Shown: positions 1 through 8,899, counted from the first letter of the stretch. The stretch is 64,000 bases of DNA from Hyphomicrobiaceae bacterium (GCA_020442165.1 JAGRKV010000052.1:62001-126000), one strand, 5' to 3'. Program-made: numbers and translations. Notes: generated by a model not told the origin, from the letters alone.

Positions 1-138
1 TCGGTGGTGCTGGCGGACGTTCCGGCCAACACGACGGTCGCGGGTGTGCCTGCGCGTGTCGTGGGGTCTGCTGGCTGTTCAGAGCCGGCACGCAACATGG
101 ATCAGGGTCTGGGCCCGGGCGATTGCGGTTGCACCTAG
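1..138 (+). CDS. cysE: Serine O-acetyltransferase, C-terminal end (partial)
   Basis: The gene enters from the left edge, so only the last 45 codons are visible. They read SVVLADVPANTTVAGVPARV and then a short tail containing MDQ. The first part is the final coil of the left-handed beta-helix of CysE-type acetyltransferases, and a MDQ tail is common in CysE proteins. CysE makes O-acetylserine from serine and acetyl-CoA, the entry step of cysteine synthesis in the cytoplasm. The TAG stop lies inside a CTAG that is also the left end of a repeat element. Other hexapeptide acetyltransferases share the VPA-VAGVPAR motif, so the exact substrate is likely rather than certain. Confidence 0.75.
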   Translation, partial: SVVLADVPANTTVAGVPARVVGSAGCSEPARNMDQGLGPGDCGCT

Positions 139-240
139 GGCGCGATCACTTTTGATGAAAATGGGATCGCGTTCTATCTTCTTGATTGGAGCATGTTTTT
201 CACGCTGAACTGCTCGTCACTTCAGCGAAACAGGCTCTAG
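135..240. repeat. CTAG-bounded two-hairpin intergenic element, copy 1
   Basis: An element of 106 bp with CTAG at both ends (135-138 and 237-240). It holds two inverted-repeat modules. The first pairs GCGCGATC with GATCGCG (about 139-172). The second contains the family core GCATGTTTTTCACGCTGAAC and ends CTTCAGCGAAACAGGCTCTAG-like. The same core recurs near 5.5, 21.9, 37.2 and 60.4 kb. The left CTAG carries the TAG stop of cysE. It resembles a non-autonomous miniature element; no transposase is linked to it here. Confidence 0.75.
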
Positions 241-354
241 GACGCATTTGAGTGGCTCGCGTGTGGATGACGAACTAAGCATCCGCGTGCCAAAACCAAT
301 TGGTGGAACTGCAAGTCTCGCAGCTCCGCATGGACGATCTGGAGCATTTACAAC

Positions 355-570
355 GTGACCAAGGACGAACTGGCCCGCCTGCAGAGCTATCTGCGAAAGA
401 CATTCGGTGCAGCAAGCCTCGAGGTGAAAGCGCAGCCGAAAAAGAACGACATGGCTGAGATCTTCATCAACAACGATTTTGTCGCCACGCTCTATCGCAT
501 CGAGGAAGATGGCGAGATCGAATATCAGCTGCAGATGGCGATCCTGGAAATGGATCTGGAAGAGGCGTGA
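355..570 (+). CDS. DUF3126 family small protein
   Basis: A 71-residue acidic protein matching the DUF3126 family typical of Alphaproteobacteria, recognised from its IFINNDFVATLYRIEEDGE segment and LEMDLEE end. The fold appears to be a small alpha/beta domain with no signal peptide or membrane segment. The start is a GTG with a GGAG about 10 nt upstream; no in-frame ATG precedes it closely. It sits between cysE and a gamma-carbonic anhydrase-like gene, all on the plus strand, and may be co-transcribed with the latter. Its function is not known. Confidence 0.8.
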   Translation: MTKDELARLQSYLRKTFGAASLEVKAQPKKNDMAEIFINNDFVATLYRIEEDGEIEYQLQMAILEMDLEEA

Positions 571-701
571 GGCCTGGTGCGGGAGCGTAACGCTCTTCGT
601 GCCGACACTTTGATGATCCGCTAACACCCAAAGCGGAGCCCATCTGCCGCTCCCGTTGCCGGTGATGCGGACCGGCAATCCATCCATCCAAGAGGTTGGT
701 G

Positions 702-1235
702 ATGACTTGCTACTCTCTCGGCGATGTTCGTGTGCGCACGCCTGAAAGCGGCCGCTACTGGATTGCGCCCAACGCGGTCGTGATTGGCAATGTTGTGCTA
801 GAAGAAGATGCCAGCGTCTGGTTCGGCACGAGCATCCGGGGCGACAACGAGGAAATCCGTATCGGCAGGGGATCGAACATTCAGGAAGGATGCGTGCTGC
901 ACACAGATCCCGGCTATCCGATGATGATAGGGCCGGGCGTCACCGTTGGGCACATGGTGATGCTGCACGGTTGTCGCATCGGTGCGCAGTCGTTGATCGG
1001 GATAGGCTCGATCATACTCAACGGTGCGGAAATCGGCGAAGGCTCCCTCATCGGAGCCAATACGCTCATTCCGGAAGGCAAGGTGATCCCACCGCGGTCC
1101 ATGGTTCTGGGTTCGCCAGGGCGGGTGGTGCGTGAATTGTCGGAGGAGGATGTGGCGCGGTTCAGCCAAGCGGCGGTGCGCTACGTCGAAAATTGGCAGC
1201 GGTTCAAGGCGCAGCTGCAACCGCAGGGCGACTGA
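702..1235 (+). CDS. Gamma-carbonic anhydrase family protein (hexapeptide repeat)
   Basis: A 177-residue protein made almost wholly of left-handed beta-helix repeats, of the YrdA/PaaY gamma-carbonic anhydrase type. The three histidines expected to bind the metal are visible in VLHTDPG and [10 protein letters not shown]. Proteins of this type form trimers and may hydrate carbon dioxide, although many lack proven activity. I take the ATG six bases inside the open frame because AGAGGT lies 5 nt before it; a TTG at 696 is possible. It follows cysE and the DUF3126 gene, an arrangement compatible with one transcript. Confidence 0.85.
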   Translation: MTCYSLGDVRVRTPESGRYWIAPNAVVIGNVVLEEDASVWFGTSIRGDNEEIRIGRGSNIQEGCVLHTDPGYPMMIGPGVTVGHMVMLHGCRIGAQSLIGIGSIILNGAEIGEGSLIGANTLIPEGKVIPPRSMVLGSPGRVVRELSEEDVARFSQAAVRYVENWQRFKAQLQPQGD

Positions 1236-1373
1236 GACGTTGGCAATCGGCCAGAACGGAACTCAAACAGCCTCGATGATCTCAGTTGGGTGCAGCGATT
1301 GTAACCGTGAAGGTTTCAGCAAGGGGCGCGAGCACTGTTACAGTCCCGCGCAGACCGGCATTCCTTGTTCGAC

Positions 1374-2027
1374 CTATTTGGGCTGATCGACGCCCGCGAT
1401 GGAAGCAGGCTTGGTCTGATCGCCAGATTCCAGTGCAACCCACACCTTGGGATTGAGATAGGACTGGCGCATGACGAACTGGTAGGGCGTCTGATGCCAC
1501 AGCTTGACGCCGTCGACCTTGTTGTCGAGCACGTAATCACCCTGTGCCATGCGGGCTGTAAGGACGGCATGGCCTTCGCCACGCTCGTCACGGACGACCG
1601 TCATCAGGAGTGAACTTGCCGGCCAGCCGCGCTGCATCAGCATCTTGCGCTTCAGCAGAGCATAATCCTCACAATCGCCAGCGCTCGTGGGCAGGGTCCA
1701 ATATTCCGTGACCCCGTAGACTTCCATATCGGTGAGCGGCTTGATGGCACGGTTGACGGTGCGATTGATTGCGTCGAGTTCGGACAAGCGCTCGGGCAAT
1801 GCATCCAGCCGCGCCTCTTCACGACCGTCCTGTGAGCACTCGACCGCATTCGTCTCGCAGAAGCGGACGAACCCGTAGGGAGGCTGCGACAGCCCGAAAA
1901 CCCGCATGAAAGCGGACGAGTAGATCCCACCCGGTGGGAGCTTGACGATCGGGTCGGCCTTGGCCTGCCCTGTCGAGACCAGGCCCAAGAGAGCAAGAGC
2001 CGTAATCGAATAGAACTGACGCAACAT
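1374..2027 (-). CDS. Secreted transglutaminase-like cysteine peptidase (BTLCP family)
   Basis: A 217-residue protein starting with a signal peptide, MLRQFYSITALALLGLVSTG followed by QAKA. The catalytic cysteine lies in GDCEDYALLKR, the histidine in EGHAVLTA and the aspartate in LDNKVDG, the usual order of bacterial transglutaminase-like cysteine proteinases. Family members such as LapG cleave periplasmic adhesins, but many in Rhizobiales stand alone as here, without LapD or an adhesin nearby. The start gives a clean signal peptide; an upstream in-frame ATG would add 22 residues with no signal character. It is followed on the same strand by no obvious partner, and the PilZ gene upstream is a separate unit. 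Confidence 0.8.
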   Translation of the reverse strand: MLRQFYSITALALLGLVSTGQAKADPIVKLPPGGIYSSAFMRVFGLSQPPYGFVRFCETNAVECSQDGREEARLDALPERLSELDAINRTVNRAIKPLTDMEVYGVTEYWTLPTSAGDCEDYALLKRKMLMQRGWPASSLLMTVVRDERGEGHAVLTARMAQGDYVLDNKVDGVKLWHQTPYQFVMRQSYLNPKVWVALESGDQTKPASIAGVDQPK

Positions 2028-2159
2028 CACATACCCCGTACGAACTGGGCTACAGTACCCAAAATCCTTCGATTTCGCCTCAATGAAGTGCATGGCATTC
2101 GGTTCAAATTGTTTCCATCGCGGTAAATTCTCCCGAGTTCCGCCTGGTTCCCGCGAGAT

Positions 2160-2789
2160 TCAACCGAAAGTGCGCCTCAAGGCATCGGGATCCTGGATGT
2201 CTACGAAGCGGACACCGATGCCCCGATCATGGTGGCGCATGACCATTGCCCGCAATTTTCCGAGCACGACCTCGCTGCCGATGGGCGGGCGCGCCTCGGT
2301 GGCGACGTTGGCGCCCGACAAAGAAACGTCGAGCACCTGGACCTGCGTTGTGATGTCGTCCGAAATCTTCAGCGTTGAGATATCGTTGTGCGGCAGGACC
2401 CGCTCGTATTCGCGCATTTCAGCACCCGCAAACTCACTGCGGTTGACGAGCCAGGTGATGCGCGCGGCCAGTTTCTCGCGCTTGTGTTGTGTTGCGCGCA
2501 GCTCAATGGCGAAGCCGCCTTCGAAATGCCGTACGACGTCGCCTTCAAGACCGCCCAGTTCGTCGATGTAGACAATCAGGCTTTCGCCAATCCCCGGTTG
2601 TACGGGCGACAAAAGAGCCATGCCGCCAACGGAGACGTTCAACGTCTGGCAGACGTATTCGTGGCGGTCGGCGCGCATGTAGCGGCCAAGGAGGCTCAGG
2701 GCATGTCGCTTGTGACGGCGCCGGTCAGGCTCAATGAGAGCCGCGGGGCGGTGGCTGGAGTAGCTGGAAATCGTGGTCTGGGCGGACAT
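2160..2789 (-). CDS. Tandem PilZ-domain protein
   Basis: A 209-residue soluble protein with two PilZ-like halves. The first has the basic RRRHKRH stretch and NVSVGGMAL, the second DVSLSGANV, matching the RxxxR and (D/N)xSxxG parts of the c-di-GMP-binding motif. The second half has no obvious RxxxR, so perhaps only the first binds the nucleotide. Such proteins usually link c-di-GMP to motility or envelope functions. The ATG chosen has AGGAA 8 nt upstream. It lies next to the transglutaminase-like peptidase, both on the minus strand, about 130 bp apart; a functional link through c-di-GMP is only a guess. Confidence 0.8.
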   Translation of the reverse strand: MSAQTTISSYSSHRPAALIEPDRRRHKRHALSLLGRYMRADRHEYVCQTLNVSVGGMALLSPVQPGIGESLIVYIDELGGLEGDVVRHFEGGFAIELRATQHKREKLAARITWLVNRSEFAGAEMREYERVLPHNDISTLKISDDITTQVQVLDVSLSGANVATEARPPIGSEVVLGKLRAMVMRHHDRGIGVRFVDIQDPDALRRTFG

Positions 2790-3038
2790 CGGCATTTCCT
2801 GGAGTGACTGAACAAGCCATCTGAAGGATGCGCGCCGACGGTACCCTGTGTCGGGGTATGGACGCCCATCTGTGCCGATTATGGTTGCGGCGCCTTAATG
2901 AGAGGCTAACCGTGCGGTTCTTTTTGAGACAATCCGGTGTCGCCGGCTGGGCGAATCAGTGGCAGTGCGCTGCCAACTGATGAAATGCCACGCTTTTTGG
3001 GGGAGGGGATTGATGGGAGGTCCGTGTGGAAGTGGTCG

Positions 3039-3683
3039 TTAAGTCTCCTGGCTCTCGGGCTTGCCGAGGCCGCCTTCGTAGACGCGGAACTGCCGCCTGT
3101 CGGAGCGGACGATCCGGGCCTGGCGGACGTGAGGGAGGAATGGGATCTGGCGGTTTTGATGGGTCACGACCTGATGGGGGCGCCCGTCGGGCCAGATGAT
3201 CTCGGCGCTCGTCAGGCGGCGCATGGCGAGCCGCTGGTCATTGGCTGATGGTGGTGGGGCGTTGTCGATGCGGGAGAGAGCCCCGAGGCAGCGATCCGCG
3301 GTGTCTCGGGTGTGAATGAGGGGGAGCAGGAGGCATTCAAAGGTATTCAAGCCGCCATCGGGCGCACGGGCCTGGAATGTCACGACCCCGACGCCGCCCT
3401 GCTGGGTTAGTTCCTTGAGATGCCGCGTCAGGCTTATGCGGTCTTCGGCAAGCCAGCCGTCGAGGAAATTCGTGCCGCGCAGTTCGGCGCCGAATTCGTC
3501 GCAGATGCGGGTGCCGGCCAGTCGGAAACGATAGATGTCGACATCGAGCCGCTCCAGAATGAACGTCTCCGACAAGATCGATGTGATGCGGGATGGTTCT
3601 ATCTCGAAGCGGCGTGGGGCGAGGCGGCCGTTGCGGACGTCATTCCAATATGAATACAGAAATTGGCTCGTTTTCGATTTCAT
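3039..3683 (-). CDS. PAS-domain protein (PAS_5 family)
   Basis: A 214-residue protein of the PAS_5 type common in Rhizobiales. Recognisable parts are FLYSYWNDVRNGRLAPRR near the N-terminus, FRLAGTRICDEFGAELRG in the core and FECLLLPL later. There is no output domain, signal peptide or membrane segment, so it would be a single-domain sensor or an adaptor acting with a partner elsewhere. The neighbours (PilZ gene, rhomboid gene on the other strand) do not identify a pathway. The start has only a weak ribosome site. Confidence 0.7.
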   Translation of the reverse strand: MKSKTSQFLYSYWNDVRNGRLAPRRFEIEPSRITSILSETFILERLDVDIYRFRLAGTRICDEFGAELRGTNFLDGWLAEDRISLTRHLKELTQQGGVGVVTFQARAPDGGLNTFECLLLPLIHTRDTADRCLGALSRIDNAPPPSANDQRLAMRRLTSAEIIWPDGRPHQVVTHQNRQIPFLPHVRQARIVRSDRRQFRVYEGGLGKPESQET

Positions 3684-3905
3684 TGTGCTAGGCGTCCGTC
3701 CCCGCGGGCAATTCCTGTCCCCAATCGTCCTTTCGCCAGCGGTGTGCTGGCGTTTTCGGTAGATGGGTTGCCCTAATGCGGGCCACCGAACCTCAGAAAA
3801 GCAGCTTCCGTGCCAGCGGCGGGAGTGGGGAGGCGGGTTATAGGAGTTGTCTGGCCGATGCCGAGCCGTTAACCGTCGTGGTTAGCCAAATCGTGAGGGA
3901 AGACC

Positions 3906-4646
3906 GTGATCCAGCGACATGAGCCATTGTTCAACGTGCCGCAGGTCGTCGTGGTGCTGCTGGGGCTGCTTTTCGCCATCCATGCCATACGCTGGTTCCT
4001 GCCGGAGGACCTCGATACGGCAATGGTGTTATCGATGGCGTTCATTCCATCGCGATATGCGGGCGATGCCGCGCTGTTGCCGGGTGGCACGACTGCGCTG
4101 TTTACCTCACCATTTACCTATCAGCTGCTGCACGGGAACTTGACCCACATCATGTTCAACGGGCTGTGGCTGCTGGCGTTTGGCGGGATCATCGCGATGC
4201 GTGTCGGGGCCACGCGGTTTTTGGCCTTTTCTGCCTTTACCGGGGTGGTTGCCGCGCTTGCATTCCTTACTTTCAACTGGGGGGGACGGCTTCCCGTTAT
4301 TGGCGCATCGGGGGCCGTGGCCGGGTTGATGGGAGGTGCGATGCGCTTTCTCTTTTCGGCCATCGATTTGGGCGGCATCGGTTTGCTCAGGGAAGCGCCA
4401 CAGCGGGTGCCGCTGATGCCCCTCAGCGTCGCCCTCAAGGACCGGCGCGTGCTGGTCGCAACGGGGATCTTAATTGCCATCAACCTGCTGGCGTTTGTCG
4501 GGGTGGGAACTGCGGGGGTTTCAGCTGGGGCGATAGCGTGGGAATCCCATATCGGCGGCTATCTCGCCGGTTTGCTGACTTTCGGCCTGTTCGACCGGCC
4601 TGCTCCAAAACGGCCCGATCTCAGAGTTGTTCCGACCATCCACTGA
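3906..4646 (+). CDS. Rhomboid family intramembrane serine protease
   Basis: A 246-residue membrane protein with about six hydrophobic segments. The catalytic serine is in GASGAVAGLMGG, the GxSG motif of rhomboids, and the partner histidine is in SHIGGYLAGLL in the last membrane helix. LHGNLTHIMFNGLWL matches the conserved HxxxxHxxxN region in an early helix. Rhomboids cleave membrane proteins inside the bilayer; the substrate is unknown. Translation starts at GTG. It is monocistronic as far as visible, with about 300 bp before the next gene. Confidence 0.88.
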   Translation: MIQRHEPLFNVPQVVVVLLGLLFAIHAIRWFLPEDLDTAMVLSMAFIPSRYAGDAALLPGGTTALFTSPFTYQLLHGNLTHIMFNGLWLLAFGGIIAMRVGATRFLAFSAFTGVVAALAFLTFNWGGRLPVIGASGAVAGLMGGAMRFLFSAIDLGGIGLLREAPQRVPLMPLSVALKDRRVLVATGILIAINLLAFVGVGTAGVSAGAIAWESHIGGYLAGLLTFGLFDRPAPKRPDLRVVPTIH

Positions 4647-4942
4647 TAAAAGTGCTGTAAATCAATTTCTTGCGCCATTGCGTGGGACTGGTTGTGTGTA
4701 TTCAACACAAAGTCGCCAACCCTTGTTGTGGGATGGCCTTGCGCACCATGTCAGATTGTCGCACCATAAGCGCGGTTGGGTTGCGGCGGCTGGTGCCCAA
4801 TGACCGGTTCGTTCGGTCTCGCAGGCTTAGCTGGGGGTGCTTCGGCATCGCTGGCTTGCTCGCCGCAAAGCTCGATAATCGTATGCGGCGTCTTGTTATC
4901 GAGTCCGACGCAGCTTTCCCCCGTTTCCAGGAGGTTTTGCGA

Positions 4943-5374
4943 ATGAACGTAGCTTCAATCCTTAAGGTCAAGGGCAAGTCTGTTGCCACAGCTCGCCCGG
5001 ATGAAACGGTCGAGGCCGTTGCGCAGAAGCTTGCGGCCCGCAAGATCGGCGCAATCGTGATTGTCGGCGATGGTGGTCACGTCAATGGAATCATTTCCGA
5101 ACGTGACATCATCCGCGCCATTTCTTCAAACGGTGCTTCGGCCCTGACACTGCCCGTCGGTGACATCATGACAAAGAACGTCATGTCGTGTCACGAAGCG
5201 TCGACCCTCGAGCAGATGATGGCCGTGATGACGCAAGGACGTTTCCGTCACGTCCCCGTTATCGAGGATGGTTCCCTCGTCGGCATCATCTCGATCGGCG
5301 ACGTCGTGAAACATCACATCGCCGAAGTTGAGATGGAAGTCACCGCAATGCGTGACTATCTGGCGACGGGCTGA
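4943..5374 (+). CDS. Two-CBS-domain protein
   Basis: A 143-residue protein consisting of two CBS motifs, the first from about residue 10 and the second from about 75 (VGDIMTKNVMSCHEASTLEQ). CBS pairs bind adenosyl nucleotides; stand-alone ones of this size are common in Alphaproteobacteria but few have a known partner. The frame is open for a further 91 codons upstream, but that stretch looks non-coding and the chosen ATG has a strong GGAGG just upstream. A clear intrinsic terminator follows 40 bp after the stop, making this a single-gene unit. Confidence 0.85.
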   Translation: MNVASILKVKGKSVATARPDETVEAVAQKLAARKIGAIVIVGDGGHVNGIISERDIIRAISSNGASALTLPVGDIMTKNVMSCHEASTLEQMMAVMTQGRFRHVPVIEDGSLVGIISIGDVVKHHIAEVEMEVTAMRDYLATG

Positions 5375-5412
5375 TCGCGGCCGGTAGCGAACAACATTTT
5401 CAGAAGTTTTTG

Positions 5413-5442
5413 CGCGAACCTTTCCGGTTCGCGTTTTTTTTT
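5413..5442 (+). terminator. Intrinsic terminator of the CBS gene
   Basis: A perfect 8 bp stem, CGCGAACC paired with GGTTCGCG, with a 5-base loop, is followed directly by nine T residues. It lies about 40 bp after the CBS gene stop. Confidence 0.9.
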
Positions 5443-5462
5443 GAACAAGCACCCCATTGGCC

Positions 5463-5574
5463 ATGGAGCATTGGAACGCGTTCGCTTCTGATCGTGTCGG
5501 GAACGATCGAGCTTTTTGCTTTGAGCAGGTTTTTCACGCTGAATCGCCACACACTTCAGCTAAGGCAGTTCTAG
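5463..5574. repeat. CTAG-bounded two-hairpin element, copy 2
   Basis: The right half has the family core GGTTTTTCACGCTGAATCGC then ACACTTCAGCTAAGGCAGTT and CTAG. The left half has a degenerate first module with GGAACGCGTTCG and GAACGATCG. The left boundary is blurred (CATGGAGC instead of CTAGAGC). The terminal CTAG at 5571-5574 supplies the TAG stop of the patatin gene on the minus strand. It lies just beyond the CBS terminator. Confidence 0.7.
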
Positions 5575-6560
5575 GCGACCGGCTGTGCCAGTTGCTGGTG
5601 GTGGCGGCGTGCTTCGATCTCGTGGGTGAGATCGTCGATTTCGCGTTTTGCGGCTGCCTCACCGGCCTTTATCAACTCATCGGCGCGGTGGAAGTCAAAG
5701 AGGCCAACGCCGCCGATGCGCGGTGAGATCATTGCGTCTGGCGGGTCGCCTGCGAGCCGTGAACGGGCGATACGATCCTGGACGATGTTGAAGGCATCGA
5801 CCATGACGGTAGAGATGCCCGGACTGTCGTCACCTTTGCCGAACATCTGGCGCTGGAGCAGACGGCGCATGGCGTTGCGCGTGCGGCCGCCGTTTTGAGA
5901 ATTCGACTGCTCGGCTGCGTCGGCGGCTTCGGTGTCCTCTTCAGGCATAGACGGGAAATGATCCAGATGCGGCATCACTGTGCCGCGTGCGCAGGTGTCG
6001 TTGTTGAGGTTGACCGCGATGACATAGCGGGCGCCGAGCGCCCGGCAGACCGTTACCGGAATGGGGTTGACCAGTGCACCGTCGAACAGCCAGCGGCCCT
6101 CGACTTTCACGGGGCGGAAAATACCTGGCAGTGCGTAGGATGCCCGCATCGCCGTCACCAGGCTGCCCCGGGAAAGCCAGACCTCGTGACCAGTGCCGAT
6201 TTCCGTCGCCACGGCGGTAAAGCGTCGGTTGAGTTCCTCGATGCGCAGATCCTTCAAGTGCGCTTCCAGCCGCTCGCCGAGGCGCTGACCTGAAATGAGA
6301 CCGGTGCCGGCGAAATTGAAGTCGAGATAGCCGAAGACACGCCGGACGGTCAGTTCGCGGGCGAAATATTCGAGCTGATCGAGGTGTCCTGCCGCGTAGC
6401 AGCCGCCGACGACGGCACCGATGGAGGTTCCGGCGATAATGTCGGGGCGGATGCCGGCTGCATCGAGGGCGCGGAGCACACCGATGTGAGCCCAACCGCG
6501 AGCCGCACCGCCACCTAGCGCCAATCCGATCTTGCCAGTCGATGTGCCGTTCGCCGCCAT
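5571..6560 (-). CDS. Patatin-like phospholipase
   Basis: A protein of about 329 residues with the full patatin signature: the oxyanion loop LALGGGAARGWAHIGVL, the nucleophile serine in GTSIGAVVGG, and the catalytic aspartate in FDGALVNPIPV. Bacterial proteins of this type (RssA/NTE-like) are lipid acyl hydrolases, probably membrane associated. I start at the ATG preceded by GAAGGGG; the frame continues to an ATG at 6680 that would add 40 residues unlike the family. The gene ends at a repeat element, whose CTAG provides its TAG stop. The last third, after the Asp motif, is less conserved. Confidence 0.85.
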   Translation of the reverse strand: MAANGTSTGKIGLALGGGAARGWAHIGVLRALDAAGIRPDIIAGTSIGAVVGGCYAAGHLDQLEYFARELTVRRVFGYLDFNFAGTGLISGQRLGERLEAHLKDLRIEELNRRFTAVATEIGTGHEVWLSRGSLVTAMRASYALPGIFRPVKVEGRWLFDGALVNPIPVTVCRALGARYVIAVNLNNDTCARGTVMPHLDHFPSMPEEDTEAADAAEQSNSQNGGRTRNAMRRLLQRQMFGKGDDSPGISTVMVDAFNIVQDRIARSRLAGDPPDAMISPRIGGVGLFDFHRADELIKAGEAAAKREIDDLTHEIEARRHHQQLAQPVA

Positions 6561-6938
6561 CGCGGACCCCTTCAATTGCTCATTCCAGACCGGCGCCAAC
6601 CACCCTTGCGTTTTGAGCTGTGCAATCGACGTGCCGCCTGGATCCCCCAACGATGGGGTTTGGCTCGTCGAGGCTATCATTCCAGCCTTGTGGCAGCCCT
6701 TTGCCGGGGCTGCCTGCGCCCTTAAAACTTAATTGATGTTAGTCCTTAGGAATTAAAGGGCAGCTACCGAAAGCGTGATGCACAGCCGCAATTCGTCGCT
6801 GCGGTGCCGTGAAACATCGCGATTTTATTCGCGATCGCAGCATTATCGCGTTGTGCCTTGGTTTGGCTGGGCAAAATTGCAGCTACATGTCGTGCTTCAA
6901 GGGTATCCGAATAGCGAAATTCGCGAATCACGATGGAC

Positions 6939-7367
6939 TTAATCGCGGCGTTTCAAACGCGCTTGATGAGGGTCGGCTGCGCTGTCGGTGAGGATTTCTC
7001 GATAAAAGCAGCTGCGTGCGCCCGTATGGCAGGCGACGCCAGCTCCGGTGATTTTTGCCTGCAGCCAAACAACGTCCTGGTCGCAGTCGGTCGTCATGCG
7101 CGTGATGTTCAAGACGTTGCCGCTTTCCTCACCCTTCATCCAGATCTTCTTGCGCGAGCGGCTCCAGAAGTGGGCGATGCGGGTTTCAAGCGTGCGTGCA
7201 AGTGCGGTTGCGTTCATCCACGCGAACATCAGCACTTCGCCCGTCGTGTCATCCGTGACGATAGCGGGAATGAGCCCATCGCCATCGAAGCGCGGTGTGA
7301 AGCGTTCGCCCTGTTCCAGTTCCGCCGTCGTGGAGGAGGCGGGAAATTCGGGTGGTGCATCTGCCAT
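6939..7367 (-). CDS. hisI: Phosphoribosyl-AMP cyclohydrolase
   Basis: A 142-residue protein with the conserved HisI motifs in order: MFAWMNATALARTLET, SRSRKKIWMKGEESGN, DCDQDVVWLQAK and CHTGARSCFYR. The Asp-x-Cys-x-Asp and later cysteines bind the metal. It opens the purine ring of PR-AMP, the third step of histidine synthesis, in the cytoplasm. HisE is not fused here, as usual for Alphaproteobacteria. GGGAG lies 8 nt before the ATG. The gene stands alone and is divergent from the Fe-S scaffold gene. Confidence 0.93.
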   Translation of the reverse strand: MADAPPEFPASSTTAELEQGERFTPRFDGDGLIPAIVTDDTTGEVLMFAWMNATALARTLETRIAHFWSRSRKKIWMKGEESGNVLNITRMTTDCDQDVVWLQAKITGAGVACHTGARSCFYREILTDSAADPHQARLKRRD

Positions 7368-7496
7368 CTTGCGGGGCTCCCGGTTGGCGCTCTAATGCCC
7401 TATATATGCGGATGAATGCCAAACCAATGCTGTTTGCCCGTTTTGCGGATGGTTGAACCACCTGCAGGGGGAAATGAAGCAAGGGGTCTCGCCCGG

Positions 7497-7955
7497 ATGA
7501 CAGAACTAGACGCCATCTACAACACGAAAATTCTGGAGCTGGCTGCTGGAATGCCGCGAACACAGCGGCTTGCCGATCCGCAGGCGACGGCGACCGCGCA
7601 CTCAAAGCTTTGCGGGTCGACGGTGTCGGTCGATCTGGTGATGGAGGGGCAGCGCTTCGCGGACTACGGTCAAACGGTAAAGGCGTGTCTGCTCGGTCAG
7701 GCTGCGGCGGCTGTCGTCGGGCGCGAGATCGTCGGGACCACGCGGGAGGAGATCCGCGAGGTGGCCGAGACCATGCGGCGGATGCTCAAGGAAAACGGTC
7801 GGCCGCCGGTCGGACGCTGGGCAGATCTTGGCGTTCTGGAGCCTGTTCGCGATTACAAGGCGCGTCACACCTCGACAATGCTGGTGTTCGAAGCAATCGC
7901 GAAGGCGCTCCAGGAAATCGACGGCAAGGCTGTTCGAGCCGAAGCCGCACAGTAA
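7497..7955 (+). CDS. IscU/NifU-like iron-sulfur scaffold family protein
   Basis: A 152-residue protein of the IscU/NifU N-terminal fold, with IYNTKILELAA at the start, Cys39 in SKLCGSTV and Cys64 in VKACLLGQAA. The third cysteine of the IscU cluster site is missing: the corresponding region reads YKARHTSTMLVFEAI. This variant without the third cysteine seems common in Rhizobiales, so whether it builds clusters is uncertain. I use the ATG that aligns with family starts; the frame is open 27 codons upstream. It precedes the cupin gene by 15 bp and may share its transcript. Confidence 0.75.
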   Translation: MTELDAIYNTKILELAAGMPRTQRLADPQATATAHSKLCGSTVSVDLVMEGQRFADYGQTVKACLLGQAAAAVVGREIVGTTREEIREVAETMRRMLKENGRPPVGRWADLGVLEPVRDYKARHTSTMLVFEAIAKALQEIDGKAVRAEAAQ

Positions 7956-7970
7956 GGCGAATAGCTAACC

Positions 7971-8435
7971 ATGCCTGTCATTCATGATCCCATGCGTGTG
8001 CCCGGGCGGCGCGGCACGATCTATCCAAAGCCGCTGGACCAGGGCTTCGAGGGCCGCATCAAGCGGGCTCTGACGGAGCGGCTCGGATTGACGCAGTTCG
8101 GCGTCAATCTGACGACGCTGGAGCCCGGCGCACAATCCTCGCACCGCCACTGGCATGCGAAGGAAGACGAGTTCATCTACGTGCTTGCGGGCGAACTGGT
8201 GCTCGTTACCAAAGACTGGGAGCAGACCCTTCGTCCGTCGATGGCGGCGGGATTTCCCGCAGGCGATAAGGACGGTCATCATCTCATCAATCGAGGCACG
8301 GAGCCGGCGACCTATCTTGAGATTGGTACGCGCTCGCCCGATGAGGACGCGACCTATCCAGATGTCGATCTCCGGCTGGAGAAGCGCGACGGCGCGTTCC
8401 GGTTCTTCCACAAGGACGGCACACCTTATGAGTGA
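7971..8435 (+). CDS. Cupin-domain protein
   Basis: A 154-residue single-domain cupin. The first metal-binding motif reads SSHRHWHAKEDEFIYVLAGE, matching G(X)5HXH(X)3,4E(X)6G; the second is weaker, around KDGHHLINRG. The protein is probably a cytoplasmic metal-binding beta-barrel of unknown substrate. It overlaps the yidD start by 8 bases (ATGAGTGA), so the two are probably translationally coupled. No neighbouring gene points to a pathway. Confidence 0.75.
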   Translation: MPVIHDPMRVPGRRGTIYPKPLDQGFEGRIKRALTERLGLTQFGVNLTTLEPGAQSSHRHWHAKEDEFIYVLAGELVLVTKDWEQTLRPSMAAGFPAGDKDGHHLINRGTEPATYLEIGTRSPDEDATYPDVDLRLEKRDGAFRFFHKDGTPYE

Positions 8436-8817
8436 TCGTCCGGTTATGCGGGTGACGAAGGCGGCGCTCAAGGCTCCGATCCATCTCTACCGCTGGACGC
8501 TGAAGCCGCTGATGGGGCTGGAGTGCCGGCATCTGCCCACCTGCTCCGAATATGGGCTGGAGGCCATCGACACGAATGGCGCATGGCGCGGCTTCTGGCT
8601 GACGCTTTCGCGGGTGCTGCGATGCAATCCCTGGGGTTCGGCGGGTTATGATCCACCACCCGACATCAGCGCCGAACACCACCCCTTCGCACCCTGGCGG
8701 TATGGCCGTTGGACTGGGCGGCACATTGCCGGGGCGCGGAAATGGAGCGCCACCGCGGCTTGCAAAGCCGGTTCGGACTGTGGTTGCGGTGGAGTTTCAA
8801 CCGATCAAGAGCGCTGA
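8428..8817 (+). CDS. yidD: Membrane protein insertion efficiency factor YidD
   Basis: A 129-residue protein with the compact YidD core: IHLYRWTLKPLMGLECRHLP, TCSEYGLEAI and RVLRCNPWGSAGYDP. The conserved cysteines of the family are present. YidD assists YidC-dependent insertion of inner-membrane proteins. The C-terminal 45 residues are longer than in the enterobacterial protein and contain several cysteines (ACKAGSDCGCGG). In many bacteria yidD sits by rnpA and yidC; here it is separated from them and overlaps the cupin gene instead. Confidence 0.88.
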   Translation: MSDRPVMRVTKAALKAPIHLYRWTLKPLMGLECRHLPTCSEYGLEAIDTNGAWRGFWLTLSRVLRCNPWGSAGYDPPPDISAEHHPFAPWRYGRWTGRHIAGARKWSATAACKAGSDCGCGGVSTDQER

Positions 8818-8899
8818 GATCCAGCTGCGAAACTGATTGATTGTGTCGCTGTGCCGCGCCAAGCCGCGCAGGCTTGGTCAGCCGTCTTTCCGAAATGGA

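Noticed and set aside
4670..4942. A 91-codon N-terminal extension of the CBS protein
   Set aside because: The sequence lacks domain features and the strong GGAGG before the ATG at 4943 gives a normal-length CBS protein.
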